Of a stretch of 64,000 nucleotides of DNA, positions 1-11,799 are shown in pieces. Within the stretch, counting starts at the first letter, position 1. Each line of letters opens with the position of its first letter. Source of the DNA: Diatrype stigma. Taxonomy: Eukaryota; Ascomycota; Sordariomycetes; Xylariales; Diatrypaceae. The position numbers were made by a program, and so were the translations under genes. Where the stretch lies: NCBI GenBank assembly GCA_022225965.2, contig JAKJXP020000009.1:124001-188000 (forward strand), read 5' to 3'. Under the pieces are notes generated by a model. The model was not told where the DNA came from and did not search any database. It saw only the letters and a program-made list of their open reading frames with translations.

Positions 1-1916
1 GGGCTTGCCGAACCCTGAACCGGTGGATGACGAGCTCGTCTCGGGAGAGCTGCGCCTTGTGGTCCGACTCACAATACTCTCCCAAATCACAGCGCTGCTG
101 TAGGTAATACCTGTTGCATAGGCCGTTTTTTTCGTCCTTCCTAGCGAGGTCTAACTTCTCCTGATAACTCGCTTGAGCTGGGTTGTCCGAATCTAGCGGG
201 GCGGGCTTGGGCACAGCTAGGTCAACACGTTGTTTCTCCTTGTTCCTAAATATAAACTTGTTGGTCTGCCCCTTAGTTTTAGGTGACCTCAGGTCGATGT
301 TGGTAGGCTGACTTCCGATTTTGGCCCATGAGGTACCGGTTCCCAACTTATTGGCATTCCCTTGACTCGTGGAAGTTCTGAGTGGCAAGGCAGGAAAGGA
401 CGTTTCAGTGTCCATCTGCGGCGGGGGTGATTTTTGGGAAGGTATCTTTGCAACAACCTTTTGAATAGTTGGGCTCGAGTTCACAGTTTTGGCTGGAGCT
501 CGCTTTGTCTCGTTATACAGAGGCTCCGATCTGAAGACTTTATTGAAATTTACCATAGGAAACCCTAGTTTTGTGAAGTCGGGCTCTGCCGTTGTCGTCT
601 CCACGAGCACGATTTTTCTCTCGGTGTCATCTCTGTAGGGCCTAAGCTCGTGTAGGTACCCGTTATCATGGCAGCAACCGGCAAGAAATATCTTCTTGCA
701 TTGTTTAATGTTATAATAATGGGCAAGATTCCCTATGAAGCGATATTAGTAAGACTGCTACTCGAGCAACGGGAATGAGATGGGTGCCAGTGATTCGTCA
801 CCAAAGCACAACGGGACTTACTCCTGATTTTTGAGTCGGCGTTCTCTTTGCCCCAGCCCACGTTGACAAAGTCAAACTCAGCGCAGGCATTAGTGAACTT
901 CTCCGCAAAGGTGAACATGGAATATGTCTGCGGAATGATATCCGACTCGGTTAAGGCTTTAGCTAAGCCAGAAACATGGGCAAAAACACGGACAATAATA
1001 GTGATATCTTCGCTTAGGTTCTCCTGGCGAAGATGGTCACGAACAGCCTTCTTGAGGTTCTCGGCGGCTTTTTGAGCCCCAAACGCTGGGTCAGGCTCGT
1101 TTAACAAGTCATCGCAGAATTTGGCTCCGTCGCCATCGACAAGAACAACAACAAATTGGTTTTTGGTCTTGCTGGTCGGTTAGCTAATGAATTCAGAAGG
1201 CGGGGAGCGACATACAGTCAGTTCTTCAGTCTCCTTCTTATATTTAGTAGCCTGTTGATGGAACATTTTTGCCTCCCGTTGATATTCTTTACGAGTCATC
1301 TTTTCAGCTTGAAGGTCTTTCTCCAGCTCATCGTTCTTAGCAACTTGATCTTGAAGATGCTTGTAGATTGTCTAAACGGGATTAGCATAAACCGAACATA
1401 TCATACACAATAATCACATGGTAGGATGTAAAGGCCGTGTTTGACAGGTGGGTTTGTGAGAATGGCTATAAAGCATTTGTATTGGTCTTATCAGCTTTGA
1501 AGCCCAATTATTACATATTTTATAATATGCATTATGACAAGCGGACACTTGTATCACAGCAATGGTCATACGCCATTATGATCACGAGAATTGCCTTCTC
1601 ATGATGAGTAGAGAGCTTCTTAGCTTTCTGTATTGTTGTTGGGCTGTGCTGTGTTTTCCCAACACCATATTCACGGTTGTTGCATACAAAAGCAACCACT
1701 TCACTCGAACAACATTGCGTGTGCATACACGATGAAAACACAATGACAACATAGTGACAACACAATGACATAGTCCTACCCCATGGTTTTGGATGGTATG
1801 ATGCTGTGAGCACTTACATTGAAAAAGTCATTCATGCTATTGTTCCATTGAACACATTGGTCGAACTGGGCGCGCATCTCTGCCACTGCAACGGTACGAG
1901 ATATGGTTGCAGCCAT
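1..1916 (-). CDS. CCCH zinc-finger protein with DUF7923-like domain (3' end beyond window)
   Basis: Four exons read coherently on the minus strand: 1818-1916, 1216-1371, 822-1167 and <1-732, with introns GTAAGT..TAG, GTATGT..AAG and GTAAGT..TAG; all junction phases agree. About 444 residues are visible. Exon 1 starts MAATISRTVAV; exon 2 (residues 34-85) is charged and heptad-rich, a probable coiled coil. From about residue 86 the protein reads FVVVLVDGDGAKFCDDLL and then VRVFAHVSGLAKAL, the pattern I associate with the DUF7923 domain that heads many ascomycete CCCH proteins. A low-complexity linker follows, then one CCCH finger at residues 406-425 with C-x8-C-x5-C-x3-H spacing, the classic RNA-binding type. 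The family usually carries further fingers downstream, outside this window. The role is inferred as RNA or nucleic-acid binding; no specific orthologue is claimed. The first intron (1372-1817, 446 nt) is long for a fungus. The 3' end and total length are unknown. Confidence 0.85.
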
Positions 1917-3070
1917 GATTGATAGTCAGGAAAGCTATAGTTGAAGGATGAACAGCTGAGATGGGAAAAGGGAAAATTCAAACAGGATAGGACACGATGG
2001 TTGATACGAAGTAATGAGATCAGATGTTGGAAATTGCTCGGTCTTTGAATTAAGTGTAATTGGTATTGGTATAGATGATTAATTGGAGTACCTAGGTAGG
2101 TGATAGTACGCGAAAGCGGGGAGATGGAAGGTGTTCTCTTCAGAACTCAGTCGCGTAGCAAAGGTGGCAAGAGGGGGGAAAACCAGGCTTTATATACTCG
2201 AAAATGCCAAGAATTATACGAATTAAACAAGTTAAAACGATTAAATTATAACTCATAATCATGTAACGTTACATGTTAATTTAAACATGTTTTGCAATTA
2301 TTAAGATTTGCCCGCATTTTTCTTATATCTGTATTGGCTAAATAACCCTGTTAATTTCATTTGCAGCTAACCGAAGCCTGGCTGCCTGGCCAATACACCT
2401 TGCCGAAGTTGTGTCTTACTCACCACCTACCGCCCGCAAGAAATGTTGGCCAGGTCCTGCTAATTTCGTACGTCTCAGACATAGTACTTGGGCATGGATG
2501 GCCAGTCTAACCAAGGTTTCCTGGGCCATGGTATTTCATTATGGAGAGGTTTGGGCAAATTACCGACAGTAGTAACTTGTTGGTCAAGCTGGCTGCGTTC
2601 CAAACTAAGAAAGTATATCGACCAGCTTCAAATGGGTGGGGGTGAATGTGTATGTGTGCATAGGTGTGTGTCTCGGAATCTCCTCCCTTTTTTAGTCAAT
2701 AGGTCCCCCCTTAATAGCAGAAGATGGGCTGGGCTCCACTCGAACAAGAAAGAACCTTCCAGATTTCTTTTCCCATATCGCCTGATCACAGAGCACATGC
2801 ATAGGGTGAGTGGGCATATATGTAAAGCCCAAAATTGACATCTTGTAAAAACTATAGCAATGAATACTTTCTATGGTTATCCCGTGTTGCCCCGTAACCA
2901 TCATGGTGTATTAATCTCCTAACGCCCCTTAAGCAAAAAGAGTCCACGCCCAAACAAGACACATGCGCAAACCAGAACTCGAAACCTGACTGAGCTCTAG
3001 TGACTGAAAATAGAACCCCGAATATGGTTTAGGTAGGCCCCAGTTTCTTTTATTCCATTAGCCAGATATT
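1917..3070. other. Upstream region of the CCCH gene, no gene seen
   Basis: Normal base composition up to about 3050, then an abrupt drop in GC. It presumably holds the promoter and 5' UTR of the leftward CCCH gene. A 116-codon open frame at 2488-2838 has no recognisable domain, no splice partners and an overlapping frame on the other strand, so I do not call it a gene. No tRNA fold was convincing. Confidence 0.5.
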
Positions 3071-3305
3071 TGAAACTATAAAGAAGCTTTTTATCGTTTC
3101 TTATAATGCGTTATATTAGCTTATATTATAGTATTTAATATATTTATTAATGTAAATAAAATGGGTTTTTTATAAAACTTAAAAGCCCGAAATCTTTGCT
3201 TTATATATATTCGTTATAAATATTAAAAAAACCTTAAATGCCGCGTTTTATTTATTTTAGCTTTAAAAATAAGCTATTTTTTAAGTTATTAAGTAATTAT
3301 TAATA
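3071..3305 (-). repeat. LTR-like direct repeat, left copy (heavily RIP-mutated)
   Basis: Aligns along its length with 36945-37180 in the same orientation; most differences are transitions, with a few indels and other changes near the 3071 end. On the minus strand the right copy begins TGTTAGCAGCC and both copies end in CA, and a TATATATAAAG box lies inside, so the unit resembles an LTR of a leftward element. This left copy has lost almost all C and G outside CpG. Boundaries are exact to a few bases. Confidence 0.6.
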
Positions 3306-4199
3306 TGTCTTTTTAAGTTATTTTTAAGGGTTTTTTTAATTTTTAAATGCTATTAATTATAAAAATTAATAAAATTTTAGTTTTAAATTCTTTATAAAGC
3401 TTTTATAAGCCGGGTTTATAAGTTTTTTAATAAATCCGTTTGCCGGGTTTTATTTAAAAAGAACGTATTTAAAACAAATCCGATTAGCTTTTATTTCTTT
3501 TTAAATATAATAATACTTTATTTGTATATATTAATAGCGCTTATTAATTATTAACGTATTAAATTATTTAAACGTTTCGGTATTATTTACGAGAATTATA
3601 ATAACCCTTTCGGGCATTATTTCGAATTTCGTTAATGTTATAAGAATTGTTATAAGAAGCTTTCTTACTTAAAAGCTTCTTTCTTTAATTAAAAAACAAT
3701 GGGTTTTGGTTTTTATTATATTAATAAATCTTATTAACTTAATTATAATTAGTTTTTTAAAGAATTATTATCGTCTTTTATTTAAAGTTTATTCTTATAA
3801 TTTGGTAGCATTTTTTCGTATATTACTATAATTATATATCATTTCGGTCTTTTAATTTATATAAAACAATATTATGTTTTCATATTATTAAGTTATAAAC
3901 CTGATTAGTTTTTTCGAGCTTAGTTAGTTATAATGGCGTATATCGGCCTTAAAGCCGACCGATTAGGCCCTTTAAGCCCCATTTATTTACCTTTTTGTTA
4001 TTAATTAATTAACGCGATAACTTCTTTTTATTTATTTGTTTTCATTTTCGTTTTCGGAAAATAAAGACGTTTATTTTAATACTCATTTTATTTATCTTTT
4101 CTCGAAACTCGACTATATATCTTAATCGTCGTTATTTATAAGGCAATATAAGTTATCGAAAGTGGGTCGTCGTCTTATATTACGACTTTAGCACTTACT

Positions 4200-6460
4200 T
4201 TATATCCATAATGAAAAATACCCTTATAGTTGTATCAGATTTTATTATCGATTATTTAGATTACTTTAAGCATAATTCATTATTAAAAGATATTATTCTT
4301 AAAATTTATGAATTGCTTTTAAAGTATAATTATTCTTTATTACTAAAACTTAAGCGAATTATTAAAAACTCCTTTGTTTTATTTACTTAATATCCGGCTA
4401 AATGAATTATGAATTATTAAAGATTTAAATAAGCCCATTTAAAAGTTAAAAAGTACGTTATCGAAAGGTTTTTAAACCTTGCTTTTATATAAGACATTTT
4501 TTTAATAATAATAACGATAACGGTAATTAAAAATAAAGAAAGCAAATTAATGATAATTCGAAATAAATCTTTAAGACATTAAAGAAAAGGTTATTTTCCG
4601 GTTTATAAAATATATTACCAAAAACCCCTTTTAAAATTACTTTTATATTAATATATTAAAATAATTTAGCCCAAAAAACTGTAAATAAATTCGGACGCTT
4701 ATAATTAAAACATTCTTAAAATATAAATTAATAATAATATTAGCCTTTTAATAATAAGAAGCGTTTTAATTAAAAAAAGTTTATTATATTGTTTAATGTT
4801 TTTATTTTTAAATATATATTTATTTAATCTTAATAACGAAAATATGTTTAATACCGAAGCTAAACCGTTAGGTTTAAGTACGGAAGCATTTTTTAATGGG
4901 TTTTCGAATTTTAAAGATTTCTTTATGGGAATTAATGCTTTTATTTAAGGTTTAAATGAAGCCTTAAAGAGTTTATCGATATTATTAAGATAACTTTTTA
5001 ATTTTTTGGAAATAATTAGTTTAAGGATTTTTTATTCATAAACGAAAGCTTTAAAATATCAGTTTTTTAAATCTTAATTTCGAATTCTTTCTTGAAACGA
5101 ATAATTTCGTTTAAGTCGATACGGATATTTATTGGCATAATATATAGCTTTTTATAATTATAATGCATAAATATATTTAAAATTCGAATAAAGCCGAAAT
5201 TTTTATTAAAGATCTTTTTTAATTGTTCCGTAAAAACGTTTAAGCTTAATAGGTAATAAAAATTAATTAAAATATGAAAATTATTTTATTCGAAAATTTA
5301 AACGTTTTATTAAATAAAGTTATTTAACGGTTTAAAATTAAAGAAATTAATGCATTATTATTTTTATTAAAGGATTAATATAATTTTAATTATGTTTATA
5401 TTAACGTATTCGTTTATATATAAGCGATAAAGTATATGAAATATTATAAATCGGTAAGTATAAAAACGTTAATATAATTAATAATTTATATTTATAACGC
5501 AATTTACTTATAATTACGACAAATACTTGTTATTTCCGAATTTAATTTCCGTTTTAATAACTAGCTTTAATATTTCGAAAATAAATTTATTTTTATAAAT
5601 AAGCAATGCTAATATAGCTATAAGCGTTTATTTCCGCCTTTAATTTCGAAAAGAAATAATATAAATCCATTAATTAAAGATTATTAAAAGCTAATAAATA
5701 AATCAAAATGCTAAATCGTTTTTTATTAATGATATCATTTTTGTATTTCGGAAATTAAATTAATTAAAACGATATTATAACAAAATTATTACAAAATAAC
5801 CTTTATAATAATTATAACGGCAATTATAAAGGTAAAGGCTTAAATTTACGAAACGAATTTCGTTTATATCGTAGCAATTATAAAGGCAATTTATATGGAA
5901 GATTTCGCGACAAAAACGCCCGAAAACGTAAACGTAATGTTAAATTCGAAAATGGCCGTTAATAAAATAAATAAATAAAAACAAATTAAAACGTTAATAT
6001 ATAAACATTTTATTTTAATAACGAATATTATGGAATTATTAATAATTCTTAAAAAGAATTTATTGAAAAATAGCTTATTATTAATAATTACTTTATATTA
6101 AAAAATTATAACGATAACAAATAATTCGTAAATAATAATAACGGTTTTATTTATATTGCTTTTTTAAATAATAATGGTAATTAAAATAAAATATTAATCG
6201 AATAAATATAAAAACGACGAATTTATAAAAAATATAAAGAAAAATATAATTTCATAACGAATATATAAAATACGTTATGTTAAATAAATGCCGTATTATT
6301 AAGCTAGTTTTTAAATTAGCTTTTAAAAACAAATTCTTATTTTTTTATTATTAAAATTTCAATTATTTATTATCGAAAAAATAAAAAACGAATATTTCTA
6401 AATAACTTATAATAACATGAAAAAAAACGTTATAAACCTATAATTAATAAATTCGTCCAA
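4200..6460 (+). mobile_element. Degraded retroelement sequence, possible gag region
   Basis: AT-rich sequence in which plus-strand frames keep a basic, Asn/Lys/Arg-rich stretch at about 5815-5960, resembling the disordered basic tail of a retrotransposon gag protein. Every frame is broken by many TAA/TAG codons. It may be the gag part of the gypsy-like element whose RT lies at about 9.2 kb, separated from it by the less AT-rich insert at 6.76-8.1 kb. This is inference from position and composition; no zinc knuckle was recognised. Confidence 0.3.
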
Positions 6461-6757
6461 TAAAAAACGCATTCTTAGTATATATAATAATTGCAAAACC
6501 CAAAATACCTAAAACAAATACTATTCGTTTACGGTATATATACTTAAAATTGGACATTAATACGTCCGATTATTTAACGTCTAAATACGCGGATATCGGT
6601 TTTTCGAACGAAATAATAAACAAAACATAACTAAATAAGCATTTCTTAAACGTTATGAAAATATATGCCGAATTTATTATAATCGCAAATATTAAAGATT
6701 TAATTATTTTAATCGAAAAAGCAAAATGAAATATAAATATGCCAATTACGTTAAAAA

Positions 6758-6940
6758 TATATATATATAATATTACGCGGTCGACGGCTTAAAAGGCCAT
6801 GCCGGTATACGTTTAGTTTTAGCATAATAGGAAACCTTAAACCGAAATCGAAAAGAAAAACCTATTAACTCGTACCGAAGTCGTTTTTTTGGTTATATAT
6901 AAAAGGTATTTAAAACGGTTTTTATCCGCTTTTTGTTATA
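6758..6940 (+). repeat. 183-bp dispersed repeat, RIP-mutated copy
   Basis: Aligns with 34507-34688 in the same orientation and at nearly the same length. Both begin with an alternating TA run followed by ATATTACGCGGTCGACGG and end at TTGYTATA. Differences are almost all C to T and G to A here relative to the other copy. It may be a solo LTR, MITE or SINE-like unit; no coding capacity. The adjoining 6941-8100 stretch is less AT-rich than its surroundings, includes CpG-rich patches (6985-7180, 7500-8050), and shows no gene. Confidence 0.6.
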
Positions 6941-7410
6941 AAAAGGCCTAAAGCCATTTGTTAAATTAAAATAAAGTTATAACGCAAGGCCGGTCCGGCT
7001 TTGCGTCGCAAACGTACGGCGTACGCATCATTAAGTATAATGCCGGTATGTTAAGTAAGCAAAAGTAAGTTACGGAAAAAAGGAAAGGCGGTACGGGATG
7101 GCCCGTACGTCCGGTATATCGCTTCGGGTATAAGTAAACTATCTGTTCCGGCCGGCGTCGACGCGACGACGACTTAATCGGCAAAATAAATTATATACCG
7201 CCTTTAAGATATAAATATCCTGTTTTTTCCCCGTCCGGAAATCTTTCACTTTTTTTTTTTTCCAATAATAACAATTAATCCGATACGTAATCTTTTCCCG
7301 TTATCGATCCGACCTTTAAAAATAAAGGCTCGAACCGACTTTTTATTATTTTTTAATTTACTGCAATTATTTTTTTTATTTTTTGTATTATACGTAAATT
7401 CGGGTCGCCT

Positions 7411-7438
7411 TTGGGCGTCCGGAAATCCGGACGCCCAA
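7411..7438. repeat. Perfect 12-bp inverted repeat
   Basis: TTGGGCGTCCGG, a 4-base AAAT loop, then its exact reverse complement. It is GC-rich and intact inside RIP-degraded sequence. It could be a remnant of an element terminus or a hairpin in a retroelement leader; no function can be assigned. Confidence 0.6.
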
Positions 7439-8099
7439 GGTTAATCCGAATTCGCGTAATTCTTTATTACTTTCGACGTTAATCCGATATTCGTTAATTT
7501 CGATAATGTATTATTTAGCCGTTTAATTTTATTTGCCCGCCCGCTTTATGGCCGACTTCGTTTCGTTTTTTTCGCCTTATCGTTTTATTACCGTTTCCGT
7601 GGCTTAGCCGTTTCGATTTTGCGACGATATCGGGCCCTTTTAAGGAGCCCGCCCCCGATATTTCGACTTATTCCAACCTTTTATCGAAAAAAATAAAATG
7701 CGTATTTTATACGTATCGCATAACGAAAAACCTTTTTCTGTTTTATTGCGACCGTTATAAGTCGTTTCGTTTTCGTATCGTTATATTTCGATATTTAATC
7801 GATATAATTAATAAATTTCGTTAATGCATTACGTATAAATATTATAAAAAAATCATTTCCGACTGTTACGAAGTAAGCTTTCCGTTTTTTTTTCGAGATC
7901 GTTTTGATTTCGCTTAGTCCGCCGATGGTTTTAAGCCCGAGCTCCGAAAGTTCTGGTCGTCTGTTGCGAAATGCCAGGCGGATCCTACCGAAGACGCGTA
8001 AAAGGTAAGCTAAGGTTTCCCATAAGTCGGTTCGTGCTAATTCCGTTTTAAAACGTCGAACGTATATACGACGTTTTATACAAGGCTCGGTTCGCCGTA

Positions 8100-10950
8100 C
8101 GTAAGCGGTTACGTTAAAAATATTTAAATTATTTTATAATTATTAATTAATGCGTAAATTTATAATAATTTCGAATTTAAGTTATTACTTGGAAATTTAT
8201 GGTTAAATAATTACGGCGTAATAATAAATTATATAAAAAGACGTATAAAGTTATTTTTTTATAAAGATTCCGGATTTGCATTTAAGATTATTTAAAAAAT
8301 ACTTTTTATTAAAAAAACGAATTATGGCCAGAATTAATATAATTATACCGCCTTAAGTAATGGTTTCGGTATTAATTAAATTTACCGGTTTTAATAATAC
8401 GAACGAATACGATAATAAGTAAGCTTATATATTCATAATAACGTTTCTTAATGCCATAAATGTAATAGCTAATATAAATATATCGAAATTTATATTTATA
8501 TTTAATTATACGAACAAATCCATTATTATACGTTATAATACGCGTTTTAGCCAAATTATTAACGCAGAAAACGCCTATTATACGAATATAAATTAAATTA
8601 AAATTATAATAACATAAACGGCAATTTCGGTTATAATAAAATGTTTAAACGAAATATTTCATTTTTTTATATTAAAAGATATTAAAATAATAAATAAGTT
8701 ATTATATGCATTTATATTAAAAACCCCCATTTTATAAGATATTTAAAAAGCAATTAACGGTTTAAGCGAATTATCGGAAAATTATATAAAGCTTTATTAA
8801 TACGAATATATTATAAGTTTTATTAAGGCTTATAATAATCTTAAAATTCATATAAAAAACGGAATTACTATATCGGCTAAAAATAAGTTATTCGTAAATA
8901 GAATTCGTAATATGCTTATAAAATTCGATATTTGGAAAAACAAAAGCATTATTTTTATATTAGAAAAAATAATAATACGTATAAACCTTATTAAGAAATA
9001 ACAAAAATAAAATATCCGTATATGCTTATATCGATTAAGCAAAAAAATAGAAAATTCTTAAATAAATTATTCGATAACATATATAAAATTAAACGTTTAA
9101 ATTAAATAAAGAAATTTATACCATTCGGTTATTTCGTTTTCGTAATTTAAAAAATAATAAATGGAATTAAAAAAGATAATTAACCTTAAGGCCTTAAACG
9201 ATATCGTAATTCCTAACGTATATGTTATATTATATTAAGAAAACATTTTATTATTTCTATTTAAAAAGGCATATATTATAGTTTTCGACGTTTTAGCATT
9301 TTTTAATTGGTTATTAATATATTCAAAATATCGTAATAAAATGATTATTATATTATTAAAAGAATTCGAAATATTTAATGTAATTTTAATGAACTTTCGA
9401 AATAACTTATCGTTAATTTAACGTTTTATAAACCAAAGGTTTACGAATATAAAGACTTTTGCCAAATATATATCGACGATATTACGATAACGAATAATTT
9501 AAAAAACGAATATTTATAATATTTAAACATTATATTATCCTTATTCGAAAATATTGGTTTTTCATTAAATTTAAAGAAACCTTTTGATAAATACGACTTT
9601 ATACGTTTATTAAGACTTAAAATTAATGGATTCGAAATAGCCATTAATAAGAAAGAATTTAAGGCCATCGTAAAAATCGAATTTTTGAAAACATTAAAAG
9701 ATTTCGAAATATATATCGAAATAATTACTTGGCTTAAAAAATATATATTATGGTATTAATAAAAAATAAAGCCGCTATAAAAACAAGAAATAAACATACT
9801 TATTAAAAAAGAAACTCCAATAAATTACTTAAATTTATAATGATACAAAAGAATATAAACGTTTAATATAAAATTTAAATTAATAAAAATAAAATAAAAA
9901 GAATTTTTAATTACTTTAAAATGCTTTTAAATAAAGAATATATCTTATTTATTAAAACCAGCGATTTCGTTAAAATTAATTCTTTTTCGTTAAATAAAGC
10001 CGTACGTAATAATTTGCGATTTGTACTTATTAATTTCGCCGGTATTAAGTTTTTTAATCTTTAGCATTTATTTTATAATAATTACGTTACTTTTTGCGTT
10101 ATTCGGAAAAACGAATTTAAGCGTATTTTTTAAGGTTTTATTTAATTTCGAAAAAAATAAACGCAATTCATATTTTACGAAATTCGCCGGTAAAGGTGTT
10201 TTTTAGTAATAAGTTATTCGCAAAAAATACGAAAAAAGCAGCTAAGCTTTTATAAGTACCTTTTATAAATTACGGCCCGGGAATTAATTTTACGAATATG
10301 CTAAAAAAACGCCTGTTTTATATTACTAACGTCGTCGAAATCGAGGTTAGCGGTAATTATAACTAAATAAAAGGCCTTTTATAATTACAAATTAATAAGT
10401 TTTTTTCGAAAAACTTCCAAAAAGAAATTCGAATTATAAAAATCCTTCATTATAATTTCGCTTTTTTAAATTGCGTTATTTTAAGTAATAGTATTATCGA
10501 ACTCGGCTTATATTTCCGGATATTCCGAAAACGCGTAAAAAATAAAAGTTATGCATTTTTTGCATTTACGGCGGCCCTTTTCGAATTCGGGCTCGGTATT
10601 ACTTTCCTAAATAACGTTATAGTCCTTTTTTCGGATTTCGATTCCGGTTTGCCGTTCGAATCGGTACCGTAAGCGCCGTTAAATCGTTGCTAAAAAAACG
10701 CATAATATTACGAAAATCCAAATTATTTATACCGAAACCTTTATTTGTTTTTTTATAAAACGTAACGTAAAAAATAATAAATATACGCGCGTTTTTAAAT
10801 AATTATACTTAATAAAACTCGATGTTTTAATATTTTAAAAATATTATATAAACGTTATACAGTTATAGCTTTTTCGATTTAATTCGATAATTAAAATCGA
10901 TAAAAACGTAATATTTAAATCTTATTATTCGGAAATGCCTCATTTTGGCC
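8100..10950 (+). mobile_element. Dead Ty3/gypsy-like pol fragment with RT core
   Basis: Plus-strand frames between about 9180 and 9700 keep the order of motifs of an LTR-retrotransposon reverse transcriptase: an LNDIVIP block near 9196, an FFNW block near 9310, and the catalytic box YIDDI at 9469-9483. The rest of pol is recognisable only as frame-shifting fragments full of TAA/TAG. The motif style matches a gypsy-like group common in ascomycete genomes. It encodes nothing functional now. Ends of the element are not fixed; a TGTCAGGATCA sequence at 11166 could be the start of its 3' LTR, but no 5' partner was found. Confidence 0.6.
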
Positions 10951-11165
10951 CCCTTTTATTTATTTTGTCCGTTTTATATAAGTCGGCGAATTACTTTTTA
11001 ATCGGAATTAGCTTGGAAATTATATTATAAACGATATAATTAAAGGTTTTTATTATGTCTTTAAAAATATAATTCCAAAATACCGTAAATAGTTTCGTTT
11101 ATATTACTATTACGTATATTTCGAATTAAAGGAATTAAATATTATACAATATACGTAAAATACGA

Positions 11166-11250
11166 TGTCAGGATCACTTAATTTGGCGTTATACGCCGCT
11201 GTTTTCAGCGGTCGTAACATCGCGCGTAGCTTGTTTTTCTAAGGTATATT
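11166..11250. other. GC-richer segment with two hairpins, possible LTR start
   Basis: Starts TGTCAGGATCA, a sequence often seen at the start of fungal gypsy LTRs. It contains GGCGT-TAT-ACGCC (11185-11197) directly overlapping CCGCTG-TTTT-CAGCGG (11196-11211). It lies just downstream of the gypsy-like pol. Without a second copy the LTR assignment is a guess. Confidence 0.3.
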
Positions 11251-11799
11251 ATATATTAATTACATACTTATGTATTTATTAAGTTTGCTTAAGGCTTACT
11301 TATTTGCCGAGCTTAATATTAGCTGTTTTATTATTATATAAACATTTTATTTTAGCCCTTACTTAGTAATTAATTATTATTTATAACATTTTAACTTTTT
11401 ATTCTTTTAATATCTAAGTTTATAAAAGTTATTTTTAGCTTTTTAAATTCTCGGTATAACATAATAGCATTAACCTGTTTTTAAGGTTTTAAAGCCTTTT
11501 TAATTCTTTAGGTTTTAGGTTATTTTTCGTTTTCGTACGTTTACGTAATTACTTATTTAATTTAATTCATATTACTTTAATTATTTTATACCTTTAATAA
11601 TAACAATAACCCGAAGTGGCTTTAAAACATATAACGCTTCCGATTATATAAATTTCCTGCGGTGCGTTATTAGTAAAAAGACGAATAATAAGATAATAAA
11701 GCGATAGGCACCGTTATTAGCTAAAGAGCATGCTGCGTATCGATAATTCTTAAAACGAATTTACTTTATTACGCCAAAATACGCAGTCGAGACTAAAAT

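Noticed and set aside
2488..2838. 116-codon frame near the left boundary
   Set aside because: No domain, overlapped by an opposite-strand frame, no splice or promoter support.
2940..3010. Possible tRNA-like segment
   Set aside because: Could not form a consistent cloverleaf with A and B boxes.
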